64,000 nt of DNA from Aphis gossypii (taxonomy: Eukaryota; Arthropoda; Insecta; Hemiptera; Aphididae), in the NCBI RefSeq assembly GCF_020184175.1, contig NC_065532.1, positions 30,690,001 through 30,754,000 of the forward strand, in the 5' to 3' direction. This document shows, piece after piece, positions 35,021 through 48,184 of this stretch (its first letter is position 1; every line of letters starts with the position of its first letter). The translations under genes and the position numbers were made by a program. Under the pieces are notes generated by a model, which saw nothing but the letters and a program-made list of their open reading frames with translations, made no database searches and was not told the DNA's origin.

Positions 35021-37640
35021 CCGGTAAATGTTCAATGCCAAACTTTACGACGACTTATTACTGCATATATTGGTCTATGGACTTTTCAAACCTATTTCGT
35101 ACAAGATGACGCAGAAGGTCAAATAGTGTGTCGTTATTGCATCATATATTATATTATTGGATGGTACCCGACAATGTTGTACAGATTGTATTATTCCGGT
35201 TCAGTCCCTACGGGAACCGACGGAACGACTTGCAAAATGGGAAGTCTTAAAAATGTTATCGGAGCCATTTTGAAAATATTTTCTAGACATTATATTATCC
35301 AAAAGAAAGTTATGCCTTATACACTAAAAGTTTTATAACGGTCTAAACGTTTTAGATTTGTATAGTATATTTTAAGTATCGATACATTTTTTTAATGTAT
35401 ATTTTATAAACACCATATTATTTACTAAATAATAATAAAAAAAAAAAATAAAAAAATAATAATAATAGTATATAATATGTAAATATATTATTGACATAAG
35501 TATTCGTATAATATAATATTATATCTAGTATAAATGTATAATACATTAATACGTAAGATGGTGTTTGCTGTTTATCATATATATTTATATTATACTGATT
35601 AGAGTATAATATTATAATTATATAGTAAAGGCATTTTCCTATATTGTTTTTAAATAGTTTAAAACTAAATTTGTTTTAAGCTAATTGTGTCATTAGTCAT
35701 AACGCTAAAACATATAATATAATATTCAGTATTTTAATATGTACTATATTTCAGAGATTATTTCAATTGCACTAGTACAATATTAATATTAACTCATTAA
35801 TTCTTGTAGTAAAAAGTTGTTGAAATTATGTTTAAAATTTTTTCAATATAAAAGTATTATTTGGGATTTGTAACTTAATGTAAATAAATTTAGGTGGTAA
35901 GTATTACTTAAAAAGTTAAGATTATAAATATTTTCCTAGAATATGTTTTTCAAAAGCTTATAATAATTTAAATTCTGTATATTAAGATAATAATTTAATG
36001 GTATCTTAATAATTTTTATATTCCATTTTATATATTTAATAGAATAATTTTCTCAAATAAAAAATTGGAAGCTATAGATTATATTATATTATTATACATA
36101 CAATAGATTACTATATTGATGAAATATGTTTTGAAAATAAATTGTCATCATATTTTTATAGTCTTAAGTATTTAAATTTTAAATACATATACTATTTATT
36201 ATGACATACGCATCGTACAATTGAGTATATTATCGGATATCATTACATTTCATCTTTATGTTAATTATAATAATAATAAAGTAATTTATTTTTTAATACG
36301 AATGTATGATCTACTTATCATGTAGATATCTTACAGCGTGGATAACATGGATAATAAGTTATCGTTTTATATTAGGTCATCAATTATGATGTATATTTAA
36401 TTTTTCAAAACAAGAATTTAAAAACATATCAATTATAAAAATTAACATAAACATTCCTCGTAAAGGAAATACTTGTAAAACCCTCATACTTCAGAATATT
36501 TGAAAAGGGAACATCGTCGATTAGCAAACATTTTCGAACTTGACGAGTTATATAGGGGAACGTAAAAACGTTCGTAAAAATAAAAAAAAAAAAAAGAAAG
36601 AAAAAAAGGGATAATATACCGTACACTGTGGGGCTTATATATATAATTTACGGTTTTGATTGTGCTGCAGTACCTACTACAGGGAATTCATTTAGAGTGC
36701 TCCATTGATCGAATTGAAGTTTTTTTTAGAAGAATACTATTCATTAATAAAATATGTCCCTCGTGTTTCTGTGGGAACTAAAGGATAAAAAAAATCTGCA
36801 TTTATATGTTTCGATCTGATCACGATGACCCGTATTATATGATATGTGTATAACATACGTATATATACCTATACGGACTTATTTAATCGGTTTCGTACTT
36901 TCGTACGGCTGTTAAGTAAATATTAAATAATAAGTAGACCATGGACGTTAAAGATCGATATCCATATTATATTCGTACCATTCCAAAGACTCACTAATGT
37001 GTGTAATACTCTAATACCTATAGACATATGAGTTTACTTTTATTGTGTCCATATACGCGCCAATCATGTATTATATTGATTTATTTTATTGTCGTAACAT
37101 TTATATAACCTTTAACGATTTGAAAATTAGATACTATTTAATATTACACGCTGTATGCCGTATGCCATTGTTACGCCAATGGTTAATTTGCTTAATGACA
37201 TGTATTTGAGTATGTATATATAGGTAACGAACTTGTACTTTCACTGAGCTATTTACTAGTTATAGGTACTTATTTAATTTTTTTTTTTTTGTTATTTATA
37301 TCTATCAGCAACTGATGAAAAATGTTTGAGTATTCATAAAATAAAACTGATTTAATGTTTGTTGTTAATCATGGTTATATAGTTAAAATAATAAAATGAT
37401 TTGGCAAATATTATTAAGGTAATTACTAACTACATATAATTATATCAACAAAGTTTTACGACCGTGGTACTTATTATTTCAGCATAATAAAATGTATACA
37501 TATTAACTTAGTTAAATATTATAGTAATAATAGTAGTACGATACATACAGTATAGTGTATAGTGTATAGTGTGTATACACTATAAAAGTACGTAAGATTC
37601 GTTTTACTGCAATGATACATATAGAGTTTTGTTGATCGAA
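35021..37640. other. AT-rich noncoding DNA with a slightly GC-richer start
   Basis: At 35030-35300 composition is more balanced. A 70-codon plus frame lies at 35126-35338, but no family can be named and splice context is absent. An A-rich run occurs near 36580-36607 and a TATAGTG triplication with an inverted partner at 37551-37584. Confidence 0.4.
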
Positions 37641-37659
37641 GAACATTTCTACACAATTA

Positions 37660-37899
37660 TTGTTTTATATTATTGTATTGATTAATGCAAAGGGAAATAC
37701 TATATTATTGGATAGTTATTCGTATACACTCTTGAAAACATTCCACGAATGCCAAACGTGCCATATCGTAGAAATATATGATTACATCGTCGAAAACTTC
37801 CATTCAAAAGAATTTTATATTAAAAGTAAATGGAGGAGGAGTTTATCTTCACTCGGGATTTATAATATTTTACGTTCCGCGACGACAACGAGCAACTAA
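37660..37899 (+). CDS. Orphan open frame, 79 codons (doubtful)
   Basis: From NAKGNTILLDSYSYTLLK onward the translation has an unusually ordinary amino-acid mix for this window. HECQTCHIVEIYDYIVEN follows and the frame ends at SATTTSN. It has no signal peptide, and only a CxxC pair near residues 32-35 stands out. I do not recognise the family. The frame could be part of a decayed transposon ORF or a chance frame. There is no TATA box, and no donor or acceptor pair frames it. The CpG-containing 3' end (TTACGTTCCGCGACGACAAC) is unusual for the surroundings. Confidence 0.15.
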   Translation: MFYIIVLINAKGNTILLDSYSYTLLKTFHECQTCHIVEIYDYIVENFHSKEFYIKSKWRRSLSSLGIYNILRSATTTSN

Positions 37900-39525
37900 A
37901 AAGCAAACGAACTGTATATAAAAAAAACTCCATTTTTACAGCTGAGCGATTCTTTTAAAATACATTGAAGGTATTGTAGTGAAAATAAATCGAAGTTTAT
38001 TTTTAATTTTTTTATTCTTTAGAATTAGTTTGTTGTATTAAAATATAAATAATACACTTTGTTTATGGTATAATTTTTTTTTTCCATTTAAAACAAAAAT
38101 GATGGTTCCAATTATTACGAATTGATTAATAAGTAGTAGTTTTGTGTATATACTTTTTTTTAAAACTACTTAGTTTAAATACAATGGACTGTAAATTGAA
38201 TGCATTACAACAATGATTAATAATGCTTTTAAAAAGTTCTACAATACGTTCTTTTTTAAAAACTTATTTAAACTACTTGCTGTTCGAAGTTCGTTTTAAA
38301 TAACTGATTTTAAACTTTAAAAGTGCAATTTTGCGTATTAACAAAAGTGACTTTGGTTTTATATGAACTACTGGTATTTAATAGTCTAATTTAAAAGTTG
38401 GACCAACTTATTATTATTATTCATATTTTTTACCTAACTTAAAATATTTAAAAAATATAACTTACCAATGTTTTATGACTTTCGTTGAACAATTTACAAC
38501 AACTAATAATCTATTAAATGTATTTCTAGTAGTTCGAACTTCAAAGATAAAAAAACGTTTGCTTATTGTATGCGAGAAGAATACTATTGTTGTCATGTGG
38601 TTTGAACAATAAGTTATTTCCTATTATTTTATTCGAAATTCTTACAAATTAATATTAATAATAAAAATAATTGAAAAAAAAATAGTAGGTATTGTTTCAC
38701 ATAATACTATTAATATTAATTCGTTTACAGTGACATTGGATATTTATTATTATCCATGTATCAGGTATCTATACATAAAACAAATAAAGCCTTAAAGACG
38801 CGTAGTGTTGTCTAATAAAATACCTATGATTCATAAAATATAAAATGTGTTAATAATATAATTTGTTATAACATGGTAATTTTTGATGATAAACGTGTTT
38901 TGAGCTATAGTAAGTTATATCATCTGAAGAAATATTATATTACCGTCCTGGCGTCCTTATTAAAAAAACATATTATATGTGATGTACTGGCGTATTAAAA
39001 CTGAAAAACAAATAAGATTGAACGTTGTTAGCTTTTGCAGAGGTCCTAAATATCCACTTCAAAGAATCTCAATAGCTCTACGAATTAGATGTAAACCTAT
39101 AGCTATAGCATAATGTAACAAACTACCGTTGGATGCTTTGGAAGTTATTTTAACATCATATACTTCGCTGCTCACATTTAAACCATTTTTTCACTAACAA
39201 AATTAAAACGCACCCTCTTATTTACTGTAAATACATTCACATAGGGTTGTTCTCTGCAAAGTTTTTACTAACATCCCCCACGTTATTCATCATTTTTCAT
39301 TCACAGTTTCTCTTTTTCTCATCTCTAATGTTGATACTTTACGGTGATATATTCGTATTTATTTGAGTATACGCAATTTTTAATTTTTGATTAAAACGAA
39401 AAGTTAAGCCCCCCGAAATGTAAGACCAAGCTTAAAGTAATAATATTTCACACATCTTCATATTATTTTTTATTTATGACTAAAGGTTTAAATTTTATGT
39501 TTCTACATGTTGGTTATGAATCTAT
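37900..39525. other. AT-rich noncoding DNA
   Basis: Nothing recognised. Slightly less AT-rich stretches at 39000-39060 and 39120-39260 carry no long frame. Confidence 0.5.
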
Positions 39526-39954
39526 TTATGCAAGTGAATGGGAATAAAATATTTTTACAGTCCGTATTACTTTGAAACGAAGAGTAAAAAATTTTGGTTC
39601 ATTAATAAAATTCATATTTTTATACATTATGTAAGTGTTATATGTTAATATATGTAATATGCTAGAATATATAATAATATATATATTTAAGATATAATTT
39701 ATCTTTACACACCAGTTTTTTAAAAATAAATGGATATCCAGTAAAATTACAATTAAGGATGTGCAATGTGCATGTATTAAAAAATAAAAATAAAAATTGA
39801 TCATATGCCTATATGACTTCATATACTTAGAACATTTTAAGAGACAATTAATTATTACAAAAAAAACATTGCTGGTTTTAGACAACATAAAAACATCATG
39901 CATATCTAACCAAGATTCGAAGATACTATTATTCCGATTAATGTTTATGTACAA
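39526..39954 (-). CDS. Longest open frame in the window, 142 codons, unknown (doubtful)
   Basis: This minus-strand frame begins MYININRNNSIFESWLDM and is rich in Ile, Tyr, Phe, Asn and Lys, as expected from AT-rich DNA. Several hydrophobic stretches occur (for example VFFVIINCLL near residue 30 and SLIVILLDIHLFL near 66), but none is a clean transmembrane helix prediction by eye. No domain is recognised. The length is above what I expect by chance at this base composition. No promoter or splice context supports it. It may be a decayed transposon ORF, an orphan gene, or a chance frame helped by T-richness of the strand. Confidence 0.2.
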   Translation of the reverse strand: MYININRNNSIFESWLDMHDVFMLSKTSNVFFVIINCLLKCSKYMKSYRHMINFYFYFLIHAHCTSLIVILLDIHLFLKNWCVKINYILNIYIIIYSSILHILTYNTYIMYKNMNFINEPKFFTLRFKVIRTVKIFYSHSLA

Positions 39955-40984
39955 TTGTAGTTTGGTCCAGTTGACTCATAATTTTGAAACCTTGTATTTT
40001 TATACGCGTATATACTTAATAGTAAATATGTATACTATATATTATTTTATATACGTATAGATATAAATAGTTTATATTATCTATTTCATATCGTATACCA
40101 TTATATTATAGGTACTTGACTGCTAGAAATGTCCAACACTGTGTACTTAGCAGGATCTTTATCAACAATAATCTATAGAGAATACCCTCTATATTACTAT
40201 TATAGTGTTTGTTAATTTCAGACTGAAGTGCTCAGAATTTAATACACATTTAGTTTATATTCAGAATAGGAGGAATCTTCGCGTTCAGTATAATATATAC
40301 TGTATCATACTCTCTGTTAAAACTTATAGCTACACAATATTTGAACTTAAATTTGGCTTGTATATATAAATATAATATATTTGTATACTCTTAATGAAAA
40401 TTAATTACTATAACTATAAACTCCTATCATACTTAACCAAAAGACACTTTGTAAGATCTCGATCAGTAAATAAATTCTTTTTTAGAATAGAATTTGTTTC
40501 TTCATTTCTAATTTTTTAATCTATATTTGTTCATTATTTACAAGTATTTTTGTTATGAAATTTATTTATTTTATAAACTAATATTCCTATAACCTATAAT
40601 TCCTATTACAACACTGTTACATTATTGTACAATATACTATAAATTCTAAATTTACCATGAAAATTAATTATATTTTTTATACAAATAATAGTGTTGAATG
40701 TTGAGCATAATATATTATAATATATAAATATATAAAAAAAGGTACGTTAAAAATTTTTCTTGTATTGCAATTATTAATGAATTACTGCTTGTACCTATAA
40801 CAGTTTATAAATTATTAAAATTATTATAATATATAAAATATGATTATGATGCGTATAATGCCCCTTAAAATTAATACTAATAACATTAATTTTATAGTAG
40901 GTATTATAAAATCAATGCTAATAATTAGAGAAATTATTGCTCGTACTTTAATCTATAAAATACGTTATATAAGTATACCAAAAC
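39955..40984. other. AT-rich noncoding DNA
   Basis: Nothing recognised. An 87-codon plus frame at 39797-40060 overlaps the minus-strand one and is its shadow. Confidence 0.5.
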
Positions 40985-41240
40985 AGTAATCACATCTTTC
41001 GGACCAGTAAAATCAATTTTAAGCTTTGAGGGTAGTTTTTGGTAGAAAATTAAAACTAATTTCGTTTCTTTGACGGCGAAAAGTAAAAATGTCTCAATAC
41101 TTTTTTAAATAATCGGAAAAACGAAATACATATTTTTGTTATTATTCAAAAAAAAAAAATCGCAAAAACTTAAAGCAGTACACTATTGCTTAAATTAAAA
41201 TTTATTATTTACAATACTGTCAATACTTAGATCAATTTTA
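40985..41240 (+). repeat. Possible dispersed-repeat fragment
   Basis: GAGGGTAGTTTTTGGTAGAA, TTTCGTTTCTTTGACGGCGA and AAAATGTCTCAATACTTTTT resemble words I recall from high-copy aphid repeats. This is from memory only; no second copy was found in the window. Confidence 0.25.
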
Positions 41241-41869
41241 CTTTTAACCTATTCACGTCATTTTATGGTACGTTGGGATAATTATAAAAACTTAATATAA
41301 TATAATTATAATATTAAATTGTTACAATATTTTGATTCATCAATTTACAGTTTTAGATATCTTACATGACTTGTGTCTTATATTTCTAAATATTGTTTTT
41401 TATTTAATAATTGAATTTATTCTTGTTCCAGACACAATCACACTCTTTAATATAACTTATTTTAATTAAAATAATTTTACAATAAAATGTAGAGGTGCAT
41501 ACCATTTATTTATAAGTGGTAGTAACTTAATAGCGACTCATTTATTAAATTAAAAATTAATTTGACCGATTATTTGATGTATTTCTCTTCTAAGGAGAAA
41601 GAAGTTAATGCACGGGGAATTTGAATTAAAGTTATTATTTTAAAACTTTTTTTTTTGTAATTACTTTTTTTTATCGTTAATTTAACTGAACATTTTTACT
41701 AAACAATTAAAGAATTTAAAAAAAAATCGTCTCTTGCAGACATACGACATATATACCAAGATGGTAAGATCTGAGATCTAATATTGTAATACATATTATC
41801 TATAAGAGTAATACATTTATAATCATCTTGTACACCGATTTTTATAATAATTTATAATAAGTGAGGTAG
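41241..41869. other. AT-rich noncoding DNA
   Basis: Nothing recognised. Confidence 0.55.
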
Positions 41870-42028
41870 ATAGATGGCACTCGTCCGAATTTTTGGTAAC
41901 TTATAGTGGACAGTGTGCGTTGTACGGACTACGGAGTCGTTAATATAATTGAGCTACAGGTCGGTGCGTACACACAAGACAAGACACAAGAGGGAAGAAT
42001 AATATATTATTATCTTATCCCCTATAAA

Positions 42029-42059
<31 letters not shown>

Positions 42060-42450
42060 ACTAAAATATAAAATAATATAATACCACCATAATCATATAT
42101 ACATATTACATATATTATATATATTTATACTCTATGCGTATAGGTTTATTATATACGTGTCCGGCGGATGTTCCGAGTTTTTGACTATTCATGCGTGTAA
42201 ATGTATAATAGACGTGAACGGCATTCATTCGGGTAATATCCAACATCGACTACAGCTATACACTCACATACACACATACGTATACCTGTGTACCTGATGT
42301 GTATCTGTTGAGAAACCTGTGGGAGCTTAGTGTGTACGGCGGGTTAATGTTTATTTTCTTCTTCATTTTACGACTACGTGTTCTGAACGTCTTGTCCGAT
42401 GTCTCGTGAAGAAGACCACGCAAGTACATAGTTTAATTTATATTAGGTAT
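41870..42450. promoter_or_regulatory. CpG-containing island with a 27-base poly(A)
   Basis: GC-richer sequences lie at 41930-41995 (GTCGGTGCGTACACACAAG), 42160-42260 (GTGTCCGGCGGATGTTCCG) and 42330-42420. They flank an uninterrupted A27 (42026-42052). No strong splice site, TATA box or long frame was found. The poly(A) could be the tail of an inserted element, but no element body or target-site duplication is visible. Confidence 0.25.
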
Positions 42451-44062
42451 TTCAGTATACATATAATATAATGTAGTGACATCAAGATTTTTAAGCTTTT
42501 CGGCGTTTCTTCTTTTAACTAGGCTGGTGCATCTATATCATACTACATTTTACGAAGAAAACACATTACTCTACAGTAGAAAATTGTTGGCCTTTCGCCG
42601 ACCAATTGGTTCTCTTTAGAGTTCTAAATCGTTGGCGGTTTTATTATTATTATAATTCAGTGTTGATAGTGGAAACGTGCTTTGAAAACGTAATGATATT
42701 CTGTTTTCGTCATTAGATTGAACAAATTAAATCACCGAAAAGAGTAAATGAAAAACAAGAATAAGAACCTTAAAGTTCGGTGGTATACATCAAAGCAAAA
42801 TGAGGCTATGATCCATTATGTACATTGTACGTGATAACAATCCTGTGGTCACGTATATATGTCTTGTAGTTAATTTGTGTAGTTAAATAAAATTATCCAA
42901 TCTTCCATTTCTAAAGAAATGATAAAAATTGTTTTTGTTTTTTTATGAAAACTTGTGGTTCACAGACCTATATAAATATTCCATAATTTTAATTGACCAA
43001 TAGGTTGAAAAATAGATGCACATACATACATTTTAAAAACGTTATAAATATTCAATAGCAGAAATATTTAAAAAGTAATCAAAATCAATATGTTTATATT
43101 TAGTTTGGACTGTTTAATAAAATAACACAAAGCCTAATATGATCAGTATGCATTTCGTTTGTCATAGAATATTAGGTATTTTTTTATATTTATACTATAA
43201 TAATATGATGTAGTAGATTTTGTTTTACAATTTTTGACACTTACAAGGTGTAAAACATTAGTTTACTGAAAAGTATATTGTATTATTTGTATTGAATACA
43301 AGATTGTAATGAAATCCTTTGATACGATGGTATACGTAATGATACTTATACTATATTATATGTTTGTAGAAAGTATTAACACGGTTACACGTATAGGTAT
43401 ACCTATACATGACATGGACGAGTAGGTGTTTGTTTCAATATTGAGAAAAATACGATCTTCAAGTTTTCACAGCAAATGAAAAAAACAATGGTAACGATAT
43501 ACGGGCATTTTACCGTTACAGAATTATAATAAAGTTAAAACGCATAAAGTTCATCGGAGACCATTTTCCTATACACATAATATGTGTGTGTGTGTATGTG
43601 TGTATATTATTTAGCCACGATGAATGTCATAAACCGATACGGTGCATGATAATATAATATTGTAATAGTGAGTCAGCAAAATAGTGTCAAGATAAATTAT
43701 TACACTCTATCATAATATTGTGAACTAAATGAAAATTAGGCCATTGTGTAAGTATTACGAGTTTAAACTACATAGTATTATTATTATTATTATTTTTTTT
43801 TTTAATGATATAAGAAACGTGGGTGAGAATATTATTATCAGCTAATAATCCCGTACGTAAATGAAATAATGAACAATATGATTGTATACGTGTGGACAAT
43901 CGACAATAAGTCAATAAATTACAGTGTAATAATACGTAGTATGTGTATAATTTGTTTACTCAATATAACAATCATTTAGCGATTTGAAAACGTTTATATG
44001 TTATTAATGCATTGTCGGTTAATTTTGTTCTTTATCGCCGATGTAAAAAATCGATTTTGCGG
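42451..44062. other. AT-rich noncoding DNA with short microsatellites
   Basis: A perfect 18-bp palindrome lies at 43391-43408, a (GT)n run at about 43586-43603 and (ATT)n/poly(T) at 43774-43804. No gene recognised. Confidence 0.5.
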
Positions 44063-44372
44063 TGTGTGTGTGTGTTATTATTGTTATATATTTATAATAA
44101 TAATAATAGTATAATATACGCTGATGATGCGTCCACTTCACTTTGGATTTTGTAATAACGAGTATATTATAATTCATTATCTGATCATTGAATGTTTGTA
44201 TAGTCTACACTCTGTACGATACAGGCGTTATGTTAATAATAATAAATAATAATAATAATTATTATTATGTCACGACAAACGCATAAAATAATATACGAAT
44301 AGTCGTGAACGAGAAGAACGCGAAAATAATAATAATAATAAATTATTATCATTATTATTATTATGTTATTTA
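44063..44372. repeat. (GT)n and complementary (AAT)n/(ATT)n arrays
   Basis: (GT)n lies near 44063-44074. AAT-type runs at 44233-44268 switch to ATT at their end. A second AAT run (44324-44340) switches to ATT (to 44364). Each pair can fold on itself. The 93-codon minus frame at 44233-44514 reads poly-Ile and poly-Tyr through these arrays and is not a gene. Confidence 0.85.
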
Positions 44373-44620
44373 AATGAGACTGTTGTTTTAATGCGAATTT
44401 TCTGTCAGCCCGCAATATGACATACCCAAACATACGTCTATACCACGGTATAATAATGTTACACAATATTATACACTTACCCGTAATTTCGTATAATACG
44501 CACACACCCGTCATCTATATTATACGAATACGACGATTTGAGCGACGTGAGTACGTGACGTACGCCGAATTCATTATAATATTATTGAATTATGTGATAC
44601 ATTATCAGATCCATCGAATA
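44373..44620. promoter_or_regulatory. CpG-containing island with opposed donor-like sites
   Basis: On the minus strand ACGG|GTAAGTGT gives an exon end at 44481. On the plus strand GCGAC|GTGAGTACG gives an exon end at 44546. The sequence between is moderately CG-rich (GACGATTTGAGCGACGTG, GACGTACGCCG). The two implied exons would overlap, so at most one need be real. Frames through the block have no domain. Confidence 0.25.
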
Positions 44621-45829
44621 CGTGCATACGTTGACTTTGGGTACATTGTTTTAATTAATAATGTATAGAGTAGGTATCATAGACGTATACCTATTACAGT
44701 GTCGTGTATTGTGATTTCAGATTTCGACCACTGAGGTGTGATTAATCACAACCACGCGTCGGAATGCGGTGTCGAGAGCACAATTAATGAAAAATATTAT
44801 TAACATAATATTATTGTTATAGTGTTGTAGTCACCAGGTATATGTAACATCTCATATTCTTCTCAAATCGATTCACTGTTTCGTCTTTCCTGTATATAAT
44901 ATTATTTGCCTTATTTTTAACTCGTTACAAACATTACGTTTTATCAATACTACTATTATAGTATAATCTATAATCAATGGTTTTTTTAATTTTATTTCGA
45001 CGGAGAGTCAATTTCCTTTTTTGGAATTCTTCGAACCGTACCCCCTCGTGCCAGTAATCAAAATGAATTGGTGAACGTTTGTAGAATCGTATGGTTGAAT
45101 TATCACGTAAACCTCCGATATATTTCGTTGTATTTCCCATAACGCATATTACTTTGATTCGTTATTTTATCTTTTCGGCGAATACGTGATGATGTGTTCA
45201 TCAATAGTCTGTAATCCTGTATATAGCTAGGGTATCAGAATAAAATATTAATTATTGTAAATATTATTATCATATTATTGCGTTTTAAACTTACAACTAA
45301 ATTTTACAACATTATAATATTATATTGCAGTGCTATTCAAAATTTCGCGAGGAAAACAATTTGTTTGGGCGGACAAAATACTGTACTTAACTTGCAAATA
45401 GAATTTGTTTCTTTCAACTTGAAATTGTATACGTAAATCGTGCAATCGCACTTTGAATAAAATGTTTAAATGTTCATTCGGTTTGCTAAAAAACAAAATA
45501 AGCTAGTACACAAATTAGTAATCACGTTTGCAATCGAAATTATAATATAAAATGTTAAACTTTCACTAACTTTGCTATGGTCAACTTTACCAAAAAATAC
45601 AGTTTTATTCCATAGAAAAGATAATAAAAAATAAATTATGCCATGCGTGTCACCCTATAGTATGTAAAGAACTAATATAGTATGAGTATTGTTCGTAAAA
45701 TTTAATTTTAAAAGTTCAAGATGTGTGATAAATGATAATTTATAAGGCACAAGACCTGATCTAGAATTACTATCTAGGTCCTAGAATAATCTTTGAACCT
45801 TAAAATTCGTAGTATATCGCGAAATAAAA
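44621..45829. other. AT-rich DNA with a homeodomain-like palindrome
   Basis: TGTGATTAATCACA at 44737-44750 is a perfect 14-bp palindrome built from two inverted TAATC halves. The 68-codon minus frame at 44934-45140 has no recognised domain. Confidence 0.4.
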
Positions 45830-46060
45830 GATTCTTAACCTTTTGTAGTCATGGACCACCACTATATATATTAGGACAACAGAAAACAGACAGACCATTT
45901 ATGTATATAATATGTGGCTTAAACACTAGATCAAAAACAGATTTTTCGTATTTAATAAGCACTGGTGTTCTTTACATTGAGGGTAGACACGAACATAGGC
46001 TATACCTTATACCGAATACGATACTTTCCGGTAATTATTTTGACATGATATTTTGAATTT
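45830..46060. mobile_element. Possible hAT-like end fragment
   Basis: ATTCTTAACCTTTTGTAGTC and ATGGACCACC resemble the start of a hAT-type nonautonomous element (usual form CAGTGGTTCTTAACC...GACCACC), with the first bases decayed. No matching right end was found, so only a fragment could be present. The 87-codon plus frame here (45793-46056) has no recognised domain. Confidence 0.25.
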
Positions 46061-48184
46061 TCGATGACAAGGGTATAATTAATGAATCATGAAATACCGG
46101 TATTCTTAAACTCTTGTAAGTTTATTCATAGTATAGTTGAATTTTTCAAATAGAATAATTGATTAAGTGATATTTAATTACTAATTTTCATAATATTATT
46201 GTTCGTCAATTGTGCTGTCGGTCAAATGGTTGTTGTTGGTCGTTTGTCTATAACTTTCGATTTGAATAAGTAGAAGCAAGGAGGTGTCTCTTGTAAAATG
46301 AACGAGATCACATAACATTTCATTAAAAACAAATAATTGCATACTTAAAAATATTAAAACATATAGTACTGAGTAAGAGTAGTAGAAAAGTGAAAATTAA
46401 AAAAAAATAGTAAAAAGTATTGCAGGAAAATGCATTATTTAATTAAAAATAATCTACAAGTAGATGTAAATGCTATGAACTTAAAAAATATCTTTATAAT
46501 ATATATATATATTGTATAATAACTATACGATTGAGAACATATCCGAGGAAAATTTCTACAAATATTTTTTAAAAGAAAGTTAGGTTAATATTCTACTTTT
46601 TCGATTTCTTGTAGTAAATTAGATTTAGTTAATATACTTCGAGTGGTTCAAAATTCGTATAGGATTTTTTTAAACAATATTTTAAACACATTTGGTGTTA
46701 ATCGGAACAATAATTAAAAGCAACAGTCAAGGGTAAATGATAGCGGAAATTCTGAAATAAATTATAATGTTAACTAAATAAATTAATCCCGTTTTGAAAA
46801 GTCTTACTCGCTATATAAATATAATTTCATCATATTATATTTAGTTACATAGATAATAATAATATAAATCCACGATTTTTGGTTTCAGTCCAAGGATTTC
46901 TCAATTCTCTCAGCTCATGAAAAAACGTATATATACGACTGTTTCTATGGGTATATAAATTTATATTGTTCAAATACCACTACACGATAGAAGTGAGACA
47001 ATCATATGAATAGAATAATAATTATGGTATATACGTACGTAATTCGCAGATGGCTTGTATATTATTATTAATCGAATAAAAAAACATTCTTCCACCAACT
47101 ACCTACCTAAGTATAAAAAAAACGTTACGTTACGTTCAGCTTACGGTTAAGCTGCGATAAATAACAGGTTTCGATGTGCTTAATAAGTGTTTCCGGTTTT
47201 ATCAGAGTATGTATTATATGTATATATAATATTATTTTATATAAATGTATTATAATTTCGCGTGTCCTGCACTTATAACCGATGGTAAACGACGAAAACA
47301 AAAACATCGCTATTTTTAAAAACTTCTTGATTATTTAATAATGCAATACTACAGGTGTGATAAATTCTACGTCACGAACTCGATTGTTTTTCCGATTTGA
47401 AGTATAGAATTTTTGAAGGCCACTCCGCGACTGTGATATTATTCCACATTGTTGTGAGAAAAATCACCATTGACGGCGATCGACCTTCTTTCGGATCATC
47501 GCGTAGTTGTGGCAGATTATATAGTAGGTATACACTAACTTGTACACTATTTTATAATATCTATAATCTATACGATTATTCTAATTTTGATAATAGGTTT
47601 TTGGTTAGGTTATAATATGACATACCTGTCCTATTCTCATTCAATATGCTATATTTTTATTTCATTTTATTTCTGGAAAATACCTTTGACTTCAATCATT
47701 GAAAAAACATTAAGGGCTTTACAATATTGTGGAGTGTCAATAGGTACTATAACAATAAATATCTATTATAATAACTGATAAATATCCACCGAGACAATGA
47801 TAACCTACTTTTTCTGGAATGACAAAAGTTTAGTCAACAAAATGTCATGATATGAAATAAAACAAAATATATATACAGTATGAAAGTAATCAACAACAAT
47901 GATCGTAAATATTCTACAAACTAAATTGTTTTGAACTTTTAATATAATAATATTATACTTTTATACTTAAAATTTTTAATATTGACAACATGGCGGTATG
48001 TTTCCGACGCTGAAGACACTTCAATATTGTACGTTGTAATATTCACCGTTGCTGTACCTATATGATAGGTTACCGTATTACCGTTTATCAATATATACCA
48101 CATCCGATGTGTAGAAAAACGATGTCCTAAATCAATCGATCGATATAACGATTATTGTATTTTATAACAATATTATACACTTAT
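46061..48184. other. AT-rich noncoding DNA
   Basis: (AT)n near 46499-46513. Frames at 47125-47778 are 60-72 codons without domains. No gene recognised. Confidence 0.5.

Noticed and set aside
43391..43408. Perfect 18-bp palindrome GTATAGGTATACCTATAC as a special site
   Set aside because: At this base composition one or two 18-bp palindromes are expected in 64 kb by chance.
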